From CAVQBC01 sp963848415 (GTDB taxonomy: Bacteria > Actinomycetota > Thermoleophilia > Solirubrobacterales > Solirubrobacteraceae), in assembly GCA_963848415.1 (NCBI GenBank), contig CAWKDN010000002.1:62001-126000 (forward strand): DNA of 64,000 nt, in the 5' to 3' direction. Both the position numbers and the translations under genes were made by a program. This document shows positions 1-9,016 of the stretch, one piece after another. The notes beneath the pieces are model-generated. The model saw only the letters and a program-made list of their open reading frames with translations. It did no database searches and was not told the origin of the DNA. Every line of letters begins with the position of its first letter. The stretch's first letter is position 1.

Positions 1-423
1 GTGGGGGCCGGGGCCGCTGTGGCCGCGCTCGCGGCGGCCGCCGTGATCGCCGTGGTCGTCCTCGGGGGCGACGACGCCGGCGAGCCCGCTGAGCGGGGCT
101 ACGAGGTCGCGATGACCGCCGGGCCCGGCGCGCCCGGCGCGAGTGCCCGCGCCGGCCTCGAGGCGGTCGACGGCGGGACCGAGCTGCACCTGTGGGTGAA
201 GGGCCTCGCGGGCGACCCCGAGGCGATCTACGAGGTCCGCTGCGACGGCGGCGGCACGAGCGCCAGCGCGGGCACCTTCCGGGTCGACCGCGCCGGCAAG
301 GCCTACGTGGTGCTGACCACCGCCGCCCGCCAGGGCGAGTACGACCGTATCCGCGTCCTGCGCCGCAGCCCGCCGCCCGGGCAGCGCGCCCAGGTGCTGC
401 AGGCCGAGCTCACCCAGGGCTGA
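1..423 (+). CDS. C-terminal part of an anti-sigma-factor-like membrane protein (cut by window edge)
   Basis: The frame is open from base 1 and probably continues upstream, so this is the C-terminal part only. Residues about 3-22 form an Ala/Val-rich membrane segment. It is followed by a soluble domain of about 110 residues that resembles the extracytoplasmic half of RskA-type anti-sigma factors: beta-rich, with a single Cys in an EVRCDGGG stretch and a closing RIRVLR strand. In that family the missing N-terminal part binds an ECF sigma factor, whose gene would lie just upstream. Family assignment rests on fold-like pattern only; a generic membrane-anchored protein is possible. Confidence 0.5.
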   Translation: MGAGAAVAALAAAAVIAVVVLGGDDAGEPAERGYEVAMTAGPGAPGASARAGLEAVDGGTELHLWVKGLAGDPEAIYEVRCDGGGTSASAGTFRVDRAGKAYVVLTTAARQGEYDRIRVLRRSPPPGQRAQVLQAELTQG

Positions 424-468
424 ACGCCGGCGTCGAACCGCGCGCGCGGCGCGTGCGTATCCCTCTCC

Positions 469-879
469 ATGCGCCTTCGGATCACGAGCCTCGCCGCCGC
501 TGCCGTCGTCCTCGCCCTCGGCGCCGCGGCCTGCGGCGGCGACGACGAGGAGGAGGCCGCCGCCACGCCCGCCCCGACCGAGCAGGCCGCCTCCGCCGCC
601 GGCGCCGTGGCGATCGCCGCGCCCGCCGACGGCGCGCTGCGCTTCGAGCCCGAGACGCTCGAGGCGGAGGCGGGCAAGGTCACGATCGACTTCGACAACC
701 CCTCGCAGGTCCCGCACGCCGTCGAGGTGGAGGGCAACGGGGTCGAGGAGGAGACCGAGACCGTCACGGCCGGCAAGGCGACCCTCGCGCTCGACCTGAA
801 GGCCGGCGAGTACGAGCTCTACTGCCCGGTGGGCAACCACCGCGACGCCGGGATGACCGGCACGCTGACCGTCAACTGA
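469..879 (+). CDS. Cupredoxin-like (plastocyanin/azurin type) lipoprotein
   Basis: A 136-residue secreted copper protein. An N-terminal signal peptide ends in a lipobox (LGAAAC, Cys about residue 22), followed by an acidic and Ala/Pro-rich linker and one cupredoxin domain. Type-1 copper ligands are visible: the His in VPHAVEV and the C-x4-H-x4-M set in CPVGNHRDAGM near the C-terminus. It probably carries electrons at the outer membrane face, but the partner is not evident from the neighbours. The start codon follows a near -10 sequence (TATCCC at 458), compatible with a leaderless transcript. Its 3' end overlaps the end of the convergent SRPBCC gene by 8 bp. Confidence 0.8.
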   Translation: MRLRITSLAAAAVVLALGAAACGGDDEEEAAATPAPTEQAASAAGAVAIAAPADGALRFEPETLEAEAGKVTIDFDNPSQVPHAVEVEGNGVEEETETVTAGKATLALDLKAGEYELYCPVGNHRDAGMTGTLTVN

Positions 880-1342
880 CGCCGGCGGCCAGCCGCCGCG
901 CGACCTCCTCGCGGCGGAAGGCGAAGATCCGCTCGAGGTCGCGCCGGACCAGCAGCGCGTGCGCGACCTCGCCCAGCGGCCAGTACGGCAGCGCGTAGCG
1001 GACGGTGTCGCGCATCAGGGTCGCGCCGTCGCCGGCCGGCTCGAACTCGTGCGTGTGGTGCCACAGCGCGTAGGGGCCGGAGAGCTGCTGGTCGACGAAG
1101 CGCACGCCCGGCTCCCACTCCTCGATCCGCGTCAGCCAGCCCAGCCCGAGGCCGTGCAGCTTCAGGCGATACTCGATGATCGCCCCGGCCCGCATCTCGA
1201 TCGGGCGCGGCGTGACGATCCGGAAGCCCAGCCACGGGGGCGTGATCGCCTCGAGGTTGCCGGCGTCGGCGAAGAAGGGGAAGACCTCGTCCGGCGTCCC
1301 CGGCAGCCGCTGCTCCTGGCGCAGGGTGTGGTAGGCGAACAC
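872..1342 (-). CDS. SRPBCC family protein (polyketide cyclase/START-like)
   Basis: The 156-residue product fits an SRPBCC ligand-binding fold: an N-terminal strand (HTLRQEQRLP), a helix region (PDEVFPFFADAGNLEAI), then repeated beta strands and a long C-terminal helix containing RRDLERIFAFRREEV. Proteins of this subgroup are often annotated as cell-division-inhibitor-like or cyclase/dehydrase; the ligand cannot be read from sequence. I chose the GTG at 1342 because the frame upstream of it is low-complexity, Pro/Arg-rich and overlaps the divergent FAD oxidoreductase. It is transcribed divergently from that gene. Confidence 0.7.
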   Translation of the reverse strand: MFAYHTLRQEQRLPGTPDEVFPFFADAGNLEAITPPWLGFRIVTPRPIEMRAGAIIEYRLKLHGLGLGWLTRIEEWEPGVRFVDQQLSGPYALWHHTHEFEPAGDGATLMRDTVRYALPYWPLGEVAHALLVRRDLERIFAFRREEVARRLAAGVS

Positions 1343-1397
1343 GCGGGGGATACGGCGCGCGCGCGGGCAAGGATTGCGCGCGACGGGCCGTCGCAGG

Positions 1398-1403
1398 TAG
1401 CGT
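1398..1403 (+). promoter_or_regulatory. Probable -10 element (TAGCGT), leaderless start at 1410
   Basis: Perfect TAnnnT hexamer with a 6-nt gap to the GTG at 1410, so the predicted transcription start falls on the start codon. No Shine-Dalgarno is visible. Confidence 0.5.
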
Positions 1404-1409
1404 CGGGCG

Positions 1410-3152
1410 GTGAGCCCTTCCGTGCTCGTCCTCGGCGGTGGCGTGGCCGGCTTGAGCGCCGCCCACGAGCTGGCCGAACGAGGGTTCTCGGTCACGGTCT
1501 GCGAGGCGCGCGAGCTCCCCGGCGGCAAGGCCCGGAGCTTCCCGGTGCCCGGCTCGGGGACGGATGGGCGCGGCGACCTGCCCGCCGAGCACGGCTTCCG
1601 CTTCTTCCCCGGCTTCTACCGCCACCTACCCGACACGATGGCGCGGGTGCCGGTGGGCGGCGGGCGCACCGCGCGCGACAACCTGGTCGGCGCGACGCGC
1701 ATCCTGCTGGCACGGGCGGGCGGGCGAGCGGAGATCGTGGCGGGCGCGCATCTCCCCGAGTCGCTCGAGGACATCGCGGTTCTCAGCCGCTTCCTGCTCG
1801 TGCTCATGACCGACCTCGGCATTCCGCCCGAGGATCACGCCTGGTTCGTCAACCGTCTGCTGGTGCTGCTCACGAGCTGCGACGAACGGCGCCTCGGCCA
1901 GTGGGAGGCCGAGAGCTGGTGGACCTTCGTGGACGCCGACCACCGGTCCGACGCCTTCCAGGCGTTCCTCGCGGACGGGCTCACCCGGACGCTGGTCGCC
2001 GCCCGGGCGCGCGAGATGAGCGCCCGCACCGGCGGGCTGATCCTCCTACAGCTCCTCTTCGACCTCACCCGCGCGGGCGGTCGCGCCGACCGCGTGCTCG
2101 ACGCGCCGACCAACGAGGCCTGGATCACCCCGTGGGCCGAGCACCTGCGTGGCCTCGGAGTCGAGCTGCGCCTCGCCTGCCCCGTCGGCGGCATCGCGCT
2201 CGGGCCGGACGGCCGCATCGCCGGCGTCACGGTGACCGCGGACGGCGCGGCCGAGACGCTGACCGCCGACTACTACGTCGCCGCGCTCCCGGTCGAGGTG
2301 ATGGCCCAGCTGGCCGGCCAGCCCCTGCGCGACGCCGAGCCGCGCCTGGCCGGCCTGGACCGGCTGGTGACGCGCTGGATGAACGGGATCATGTACTACC
2401 TCGACCGCGACGTCCCGTTCGTCCACGGCCACGCGATCTACATCGACTCCGCCTGGGCGCTGACCTCGATCTCGCAGCGCCAGTTCTGGAAGGGCTACGA
2501 CCTCGAGGCACACGGCGACGGGCGCGTGGAGGGCATCCTGTCCGTCGACGTCTCCGAGTGGGACCGCGCCAGCCCGCGGCTGGGAAAGGTCGCCATGCGC
2601 TGCACCGCCGAGGAGATCGCCGAGGAGGTCTTCGCCCAGCTGACCGACCATCTCGACGACGGGGCGCTGGCGCGAGAGAACGTCTTGCGCTGGTTCCTGG
2701 ACCCGGCGATCCAGTTCCCCAACCCGACGGGCGCCACCAACCTCGAGCCGCTGCTGATCAACACCGCCGGCTCCTGGGCGCACCGGCCGGAGGCCGCCAC
2801 GCGCGTCCCGAACCTCGTCCTGGCCTCGGACTACGTGCGGACCCACACCGATCTCGCGACCATGGAGGGCGCCAACGAGGCCGCGCGGCGTGCGGTCAAC
2901 GCCATCCTCGACGCGGACGGCTCCGCCGCCCCGCGCTGCACCGTCTTCCGCCTGCGCGAGCCGGCGCTCTTCGCTCCCGCCAGGCTGCTGGATCGGGTGC
3001 TGTGGCGATTGCGCCGGCGCCCTGTGCGGCCGCTGCTGGAGGTCGCGCCCGACGGCGGCGTCCGGCCCACCGGCCGCGTCGCCGCGGCGTCCCTCGCCGC
3101 CGCCCGCGCAGTAGGCGCAGCTCGGCGCGCCCGCCGCTTCACATCCGGGTAA
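1410..3152 (+). CDS. FAD-dependent oxidoreductase, amine oxidase/phytoene desaturase-like
   Basis: The 580-residue protein starts with a textbook dinucleotide-binding fold (LVLGGGVAGLSAAHELAERG) followed by an EARELPGG motif that binds the FAD ribose in the amine-oxidase/carotenoid-desaturase superfamily. The C-terminal part has the typical closing FAD segment (LVLASDYVRTHTDLATMEGA). About 60 Arg/Ala-rich residues follow. Family members include hydroxysqualene and phytoene oxidoreductases, but no terpenoid genes lie alongside, so the substrate is open. The next gene downstream encodes a lipid acyltransferase, which hints at a lipid or isoprenoid substrate (inference). Confidence 0.75.
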   Translation: MSPSVLVLGGGVAGLSAAHELAERGFSVTVCEARELPGGKARSFPVPGSGTDGRGDLPAEHGFRFFPGFYRHLPDTMARVPVGGGRTARDNLVGATRILLARAGGRAEIVAGAHLPESLEDIAVLSRFLLVLMTDLGIPPEDHAWFVNRLLVLLTSCDERRLGQWEAESWWTFVDADHRSDAFQAFLADGLTRTLVAARAREMSARTGGLILLQLLFDLTRAGGRADRVLDAPTNEAWITPWAEHLRGLGVELRLACPVGGIALGPDGRIAGVTVTADGAAETLTADYYVAALPVEVMAQLAGQPLRDAEPRLAGLDRLVTRWMNGIMYYLDRDVPFVHGHAIYIDSAWALTSISQRQFWKGYDLEAHGDGRVEGILSVDVSEWDRASPRLGKVAMRCTAEEIAEEVFAQLTDHLDDGALARENVLRWFLDPAIQFPNPTGATNLEPLLINTAGSWAHRPEAATRVPNLVLASDYVRTHTDLATMEGANEAARRAVNAILDADGSAAPRCTVFRLREPALFAPARLLDRVLWRLRRRPVRPLLEVAPDGGVRPTGRVAAASLAAARAVGAARRARRFTSG

Positions 3153-3182
3153 CCGCCGAACCGAACCGGCGTACTTGCCAAC

Positions 3183-4019
3183 ATGGGGGATGGACTTCTG
3201 CACCGGGTCCTCAGCGCGGCACGGACGCGCGGGGGCGAGATCAAGTCGAGCGCTCGGCTCGACGTACCGTGGGCCCGCTGCGGCCCCGCGCGCTTCCTGC
3301 GCGAGATGACGCTGAACCTCGGCCTGGGGCCGGTGATGGACATCTACGTCCGCGGCCGCGCGATCGGCCGCGACCGCGTCGAGCGGCTGCGCCCGCCGGT
3401 GGTCTTCGTCGCCAACCACTCCAGCCACCTGGACACGCCGACGATCCTGCGCGCCCTGCCGCGGCGCTGGCGCCAGCGCACCGCGGTCGCGGCGGCGGCG
3501 GACTACTTCTACAAGAACCGCATGGTCGCCCGCGGGGTGTCGTTCATGTTCAACACGGTGCCGATCGCCCGCAACGGCGGCGGCCTGGGGCAGGGCTCGA
3601 GCATGGACAAGTTGATCGCCCAGCGCTGGAACCTCCTGCTCTTCCCCGAGGGGACGCGCTCGCGCGACGGGCGCATCGGCAAGCTGCGCTCCGGCGCCGC
3701 CGTGCTGGCGGCCGAGCACGGCCTGACGATCGTCCCGATCTTCGTCGCCGGCACCCACGAGGCGATGCCCCCCGGCCGCAGCTGGCCCAAGCGCAAGCCC
3801 GGCCGGCTCTTCTCTCGCCGCCACAAGGTCGAGGTCCGCTTCGGCGACCCGATCCGACCCGAGCCCGGCGAGCACCGCTCCGACGTCATGGCGCGCGTGC
3901 GCGCCTACCTGGAGCGCGAGGCGGGCCCGGCGCAGATCGAGGCCGCCCGGCTCAGCGAGCCTCCGGTCGCGCGCGCGGAGGCACCCGAGGACGCCTCGCA
4001 GGCCACCAGCGCGAGCTGA
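3183..4019 (+). CDS. 1-acyl-sn-glycerol-3-phosphate acyltransferase family (PlsC-like)
   Basis: A 278-residue glycerolipid acyltransferase. The catalytic H-x4-D motif is NHSSHLD (His about residue 79). Motif III is LFPEGTRSRDG, followed by the hydrophobic GAAVLAAEHGLTIVPIFVAGT block that closes the active site. The family transfers an acyl chain from acyl-ACP or acyl-CoA to lysophosphatidate at the inner membrane face. The C-terminal 40 residues are variable and Ala/Glu-rich. It is followed by a promoter at 4033 and the glycerol operon, so it is probably the last gene of the preceding unit. The exact acceptor (lysophosphatidate or another lysolipid) is not determined. Confidence 0.8.
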   Translation: MGDGLLHRVLSAARTRGGEIKSSARLDVPWARCGPARFLREMTLNLGLGPVMDIYVRGRAIGRDRVERLRPPVVFVANHSSHLDTPTILRALPRRWRQRTAVAAAADYFYKNRMVARGVSFMFNTVPIARNGGGLGQGSSMDKLIAQRWNLLLFPEGTRSRDGRIGKLRSGAAVLAAEHGLTIVPIFVAGTHEAMPPGRSWPKRKPGRLFSRRHKVEVRFGDPIRPEPGEHRSDVMARVRAYLEREAGPAQIEAARLSEPPVARAEAPEDASQATSAS

Positions 4020-4032
4020 GCCCCGCGGCGGG

Positions 4033-4062
4033 TTGACGCCGCGCGCGCAAAGTCCATAGATT
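4033..4062 (+). promoter_or_regulatory. Sigma-70-like promoter of the glycerol/dihydroxyacetone operon
   Basis: TTGACG at 4033-4038 and TAGATT at 4057-4062 are separated by 18 nt. The predicted transcript starts near 4069, leaving a leader of about 80 nt before dhaK. This is one of the few places in the window with both a -35 and a -10 box. Confidence 0.6.
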
Positions 4063-4149
4063 CTTAGCCGTCGGAGGCACTCGAGCCCTGGCGTGCCCTC
4101 TCTCGGGTCGATCGGGGAAGGGGACTGGAAACTCGGGAGGAGACGGCTG

Positions 4150-5147
<998 letters not shown>

Positions 5148-5151
<4 letters not shown>

Positions 5152-5747
5152 CCTACGAGCAGGTCGTCGACTGGATCCGGCGCTTCGCCGCCCAGATGAC
5201 CGAGCACCGGACCGAGCTCACGCAGCTCGACACCGCGATCGGCGACGGCGACCACGGCACGAACATGGACCGCGGGATGCGCAAGGCGGTCGAGCGCCTC
5301 GACGGGCTCGAGGGCGAGGACATCGGCGGCGCGCTGAAGGCGGTCGGGATGGCGCTCGTCTCGAGCGTCGGCGGGGCCGCCGGGCCGCTCTACGGCACGC
5401 TCTTCCTGCAGATGGGGCAGAGCACGGCCGGCGAGTCGGAGATCGACCGCGAGCAGTTCGCGGCCGCGCTCGCCGCCGGCCTCGCCGGGGTCAAGTCCCG
5501 CGGGAAGGCCGAGCCGGGCGACAAGACCATGATCGACGCGCTGACCCCTGCCGTCGAGTCGCTGGAGGCCGGCGGCGACCTCGCCGCCGCCGCCGACGCG
5601 GCGGAAGCGGGCATGCAGGCGACGATCCCGCTGGCCGCGCGCAAGGGGCGGGCCAGCTACCTCGGCCCCCGGAGCGAGGGTCACCAGGACCCGGGGGCGA
5701 CGTCGACCTATCTGTTGGTGCGCAGCGCCGCCGAGGCGCTGGGCTAA
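5148..5747 (+). CDS. dhaL: Dihydroxyacetone kinase subunit DhaL (ADP-binding)
   Basis: A 199-residue partner of DhaK that holds ADP as a cofactor rephosphorylated by DhaM. The Mg-ADP-binding acidic cluster IGDGDHGTNMDRGM is present near residue 35, with the GDKTMIDALTPA motif near 130 and a PGATSTYLLV-type C-terminus. Length is close to E. coli DhaL. It is translationally coupled to dhaK by a GTGA overlap and is followed 35 nt later by glpK, which has its own strong Shine-Dalgarno. Confidence 0.93.
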
Positions 5748-5782
5748 GAAGAGGCACTCAGACCAAGGAGAGGGAGGGACCC

Positions 5783-7294
5783 GTGGCCAAGTACGCCGCA
5801 GCCCTGGACCAGGGCACCACGAGCACACGCTGCATGATCTTCGACCACGAGGGCAAGGTGGTCAGCGTCGCGCAGAAGGAGCACGAGCAGATCTATCCCA
5901 AGCCGGGCTGGGTCGAGCACGACGCCAAGGAGGTCTGGGCGCGCACTCAGGAGGTCATGGACGAGGCGCTCGACGCCGCCGGCGCGAGCGCCGACGACAT
6001 CTCCGGCCTGGGCATCACCAATCAGCGCGAGACTGCCGTGGTGTGGGACCGGACGACCGGGGAGCCGGTCCACAACGCGATCGTCTGGCAGGACACGCGC
6101 ACGGACAAGATCGTCGACGAGCTCTCGGCCGACGGCGGCCAGGCGCGTTTCCAGGAGCAGGTCGGCCTGCCGCTGGCGACCTACTTCTCGGCGCCGAAGG
6201 TCCGCTGGATCCTGGAGAACGACGATGGCTTGGCAGCGCGAGCCGACAGCGGTGATCTGGTGTTCGGCAACATGGACACCTGGGTCATCTGGAACCTGAC
6301 CGGCGGGGTCGACGGCGGCCAGCACGTCACCGACGTCACCAACGCCAGCCGGACGATGCTGATGGACCTCAAGACGCTCGCGTGGGACGACTCGATCGCC
6401 TCCACCATCGGCGTCCCGACAGCGATGCTGCCGGAGATCAAGGCCTCCAGCGGCTCCTTCGGCGAGGTCCGCTCCGGTGGCAAGTTCCAGGGCGTGGAGA
6501 TCGCCGGCGACCTCGGCGATCAGCAGGCGGCGACGTTCGGGCAGACCTGCTTCTCCCCCGGTGAGGCGAAGAACACCTACGGCACGGGCAACTTCCTGCT
6601 GCTCAACACGGGCGAGGAGGCCGTGCAGTCCAAGAACGGGCTGCTGACGACCGTGGGCTACAAGATCGGCGACAACGCGCCGATCTACTGCCTGGAGGGC
6701 TCGATCGCCATCACCGGCGCCCTGATCCAGTGGCTGCGCGACAACCTCAAGCTGATCAAGGCCGCGCCGGAGGTCGAGGACCTCGCGAAGTCCGTCGACG
6801 ACAACGGCGGCGTGTACTTCGTGCCGGCGTTCTCGGGGCTCTTCGCGCCGTACTGGCGCTCCGAGGCGCGCGGTGTGGTCGCGGGCCTGACGCGCTTCGT
6901 CAACGCCGGGCACATCGCCCGCGCGGGCCTGGAGGCCACGGCCTACCAGAGCCGCGAGGTCGTCGAGGCGATGAACCAGGACTCGGGCGTCGACCTGGAC
7001 TCGCTCAAGGTCGACGGCGGCATGGTCGGCAACGACCTGCTGATGCAGTTCCAGGCCGACATCCTCGGCGTGCCGGTGATCCGCCCGCAGGTCCCGGAGA
7101 CCACGGCGCTCGGGGCCGCCTACGCGGCCGGCCTCGCCACCGGCTTCTGGGACAACCAGGAGGACCTGCGCGAGAACTGGCAGGAGGACAAGCGCTGGGA
7201 GCCCTCGATGGACTCCGCCCAGCGCGACGAGTACTACAAGTACTGGAAGAAGGCCGTCACCCGCACCTTCGACTGGTTCGGGGACGACGACTAG
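5783..7294 (+). CDS. glpK: Glycerol kinase
   Basis: At 503 residues it is almost exactly the length of E. coli GlpK. N-terminal DQGTTSTR (phosphate 1 loop), GITNQRET, and the C-terminal KVDGGMVGNDLLMQF and ETTALGAAYAAGLA motifs of FGGY kinases are all present. It phosphorylates glycerol with ATP to sn-glycerol-3-phosphate in the cytoplasm, feeding GlpABC encoded next. The GTG start is preceded by a very purine-rich Shine-Dalgarno region (GGAGAGGGAGGG). A structured spacer at 7311-7351 separates it from glpA. No glycerol facilitator gene is found in the operon. Confidence 0.95.
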   Translation: MAKYAAALDQGTTSTRCMIFDHEGKVVSVAQKEHEQIYPKPGWVEHDAKEVWARTQEVMDEALDAAGASADDISGLGITNQRETAVVWDRTTGEPVHNAIVWQDTRTDKIVDELSADGGQARFQEQVGLPLATYFSAPKVRWILENDDGLAARADSGDLVFGNMDTWVIWNLTGGVDGGQHVTDVTNASRTMLMDLKTLAWDDSIASTIGVPTAMLPEIKASSGSFGEVRSGGKFQGVEIAGDLGDQQAATFGQTCFSPGEAKNTYGTGNFLLLNTGEEAVQSKNGLLTTVGYKIGDNAPIYCLEGSIAITGALIQWLRDNLKLIKAAPEVEDLAKSVDDNGGVYFVPAFSGLFAPYWRSEARGVVAGLTRFVNAGHIARAGLEATAYQSREVVEAMNQDSGVDLDSLKVDGGMVGNDLLMQFQADILGVPVIRPQVPETTALGAAYAAGLATGFWDNQEDLRENWQEDKRWEPSMDSAQRDEYYKYWKKAVTRTFDWFGDDD

Positions 7295-7310
7295 AGGCCA
7301 CGCTCCCGCG

Positions 7311-7351
7311 GGGGTCCGTTGCACGCGCCACGTGCCGTGTAAACGGGCCCC
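7311..7351 (+). promoter_or_regulatory. Long hairpin in the glpK-glpA spacer
   Basis: GGGGTCCGTT (7311-7320) pairs with AACGGGCCCC (7342-7351), allowing one G-U pair. Inside, GCACG (7321-7325) pairs with CGTGC (7331-7335). The structure lies 6 nt before the glpA Shine-Dalgarno GGGAGG (7358-7363). It could be an attenuator, a translation control element or an mRNA stability boundary; no T-tract follows it. Confidence 0.5.
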
Positions 7352-7372
7352 TCGCGTGGGAGGATGTCAACC

Positions 7373-9016
7373 ATGACGCAGCTGCGCACCGAGGTGCTGG
7401 TGATCGGCGGCGGCGCGACCGGGGCGGGTGTCGCCTGGGACGCGGCGCTGCGCGGGTTCGACGTCACGCTGGTCGACCGGCACGATCTCGCCCAGGGCAC
7501 GAGCGGCCGCTTCCACGGTCTGCTGCACTCCGGCGGGCGCTACGTGGTCAAGGACCGCGACGCCGCCATCGAGTGCGTGGAGGAGAACGAGGTGGTCCGC
7601 AGGATCGCCCCGGACTGCCTGGAGGACACCGGCGGCATGTTCGTCGTGACCCCCGAGGACGACGAGGAGTACGCCGAGCAGTTCCTGGTGGGTTGTCGCG
7701 AGACCCACCTGCCGGTCAACGAGCTCTCGATCGCGGAGGCGCTGCGCGCGGAGCCGCGGCTGAACCCCGGCATCAAGCGCGCCTTCGCGGTGCCCGACGC
7801 CGGCATCGACGCCTGGAAGACCGTATGGGCGCTCGCGCGCGGCGCGCAGGCCCACGGCGCGCGCGTGCTGCCCTACCACTCCGTCCGCGCGCTGCACCGT
7901 GAGAACGGCGCCGTCAGCGGCGCGAAGCTGCGCAACGAGCTCACGGGCGAGGAGCTCGACGTCGAGGCGGGCTTCACGCTCAACGCCTCCGGCGCCTGGG
8001 CCGCCGAGATCGCCGGCATGGCCGAGATCGAGGGCGTCCACGTGGCCCCCGGCAAGGGGATCATGATCGCCATGAACCACCGGCTGGTCAACACGGTGAT
8101 CAACCGCTGCGTCATGCCCGCCGACGGCGACATCCTGGTGCCGATCCGCACCGTGTCGGTGATCGGCACGACCGACATCCGTTCCGCCCATCCGGACGAC
8201 CTGCCCGTCACCCAGGACGAGGTCGACCAGATGATGGACGACGGCGAGCGGTTGGTCCCGGGCTTCAAGGAAACGCGCGCGCTGCGGGTCTGGGCGGGCG
8301 TCCGGCCGCTGTTCGAGGACAAGAAGGCGGCCGGCAACGAGGACTCCGACGACACCCGTGACGTCAGCCGCTCACACGCGCTGCTCGACCACCGCGAGCG
8401 CGACGGGATCGATCGCTTCCTGACGATCACCGGCGGCAAGCTCACGACGTTCCGCCAGATGGCCCAGGACACGGTCGACGCGATGGTCGCCCAGATGGGC
8501 GTCGAGAAGCCCTGCACGACGGCGGACACGGTGCTGCCGGGCTCCGAGGACGGCCAGACCTTCCACCTCGGCGATCGCCTGCGGGCGCGCGAGAAGAACC
8601 TGCAGGACGAGCAGCTGATCTGCGAGTGCGAGTTCGTCACCCGCACCGGCCTGGAGGAGGCGATCCGCCGCCGCGGCTCGACCAACCTCGACGACCTGCG
8701 GCGCGTGCTGCGCCTGGGCATGGGGCCCTGCCAGGGCGGCTTCTGCATCTACCGCGCGACCGGGATCATGCACTCGGTCGACCGTCTCGACGGCGCGGCC
8801 GCGACGACGTCGCTGCGCCACTTCCTGCAGGAGCGCTGGAAGGGCATCTGGCCGATCCTCTACGGCGACCAGCTGCGCCAGGCGCGCTTCGACGACTGGA
8901 TCTTCCAGGGCGTGCTCGACGTCGAGCACCTGCCCGGCGAGGAGTACACGGAGCCCGTCGGCTCTGAGGGCGAGGAGGGCGCCGCGCCGCCCGCCGAAGC
9001 GCCGGTCTCGATATGA
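7373..9016 (+). CDS. glpA: Glycerol-3-phosphate dehydrogenase subunit A (GlpA type, with BFD 2Fe-2S domain)
   Basis: A 547-residue FAD subunit oxidising sn-glycerol-3-phosphate to DHAP. An N-terminal FAD fold (VIGGGATGAGVAWDAALRG) and the GRFHGLLHSGGRYVVKD substrate region are followed by a C-terminal BFD-like iron-sulfur domain with CECEF and C-x4-C (GPCQGGFC). That domain distinguishes GlpA from single-subunit GlpD. The ATG at 7373 is 9 nt past GGGAGG (7358-7363) and is preferred over the ATG at 7364. It overlaps glpB by 4 nt (ATGA). Together with GlpB and GlpC it forms the membrane-associated quinone-linked complex known from anaerobic respiration in enterobacteria. Confidence 0.93.
   Translation: MTQLRTEVLVIGGGATGAGVAWDAALRGFDVTLVDRHDLAQGTSGRFHGLLHSGGRYVVKDRDAAIECVEENEVVRRIAPDCLEDTGGMFVVTPEDDEEYAEQFLVGCRETHLPVNELSIAEALRAEPRLNPGIKRAFAVPDAGIDAWKTVWALARGAQAHGARVLPYHSVRALHRENGAVSGAKLRNELTGEELDVEAGFTLNASGAWAAEIAGMAEIEGVHVAPGKGIMIAMNHRLVNTVINRCVMPADGDILVPIRTVSVIGTTDIRSAHPDDLPVTQDEVDQMMDDGERLVPGFKETRALRVWAGVRPLFEDKKAAGNEDSDDTRDVSRSHALLDHRERDGIDRFLTITGGKLTTFRQMAQDTVDAMVAQMGVEKPCTTADTVLPGSEDGQTFHLGDRLRAREKNLQDEQLICECEFVTRTGLEEAIRRRGSTNLDDLRRVLRLGMGPCQGGFCIYRATGIMHSVDRLDGAAATTSLRHFLQERWKGIWPILYGDQLRQARFDDWIFQGVLDVEHLPGEEYTEPVGSEGEEGAAPPAEAPVSI

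Noticed and set aside
4093..4149. Upstream GTG start for dhaK at 4093
   Set aside because: It adds 19 non-homologous residues and lacks the ideal Shine-Dalgarno spacing seen for the GTG at 4150.
7364..7372. Upstream ATG start for glpA at 7364
   Set aside because: It sits directly against the GGGAGG ribosome-binding site; the ATG at 7373 has a normal 9-nt spacer.
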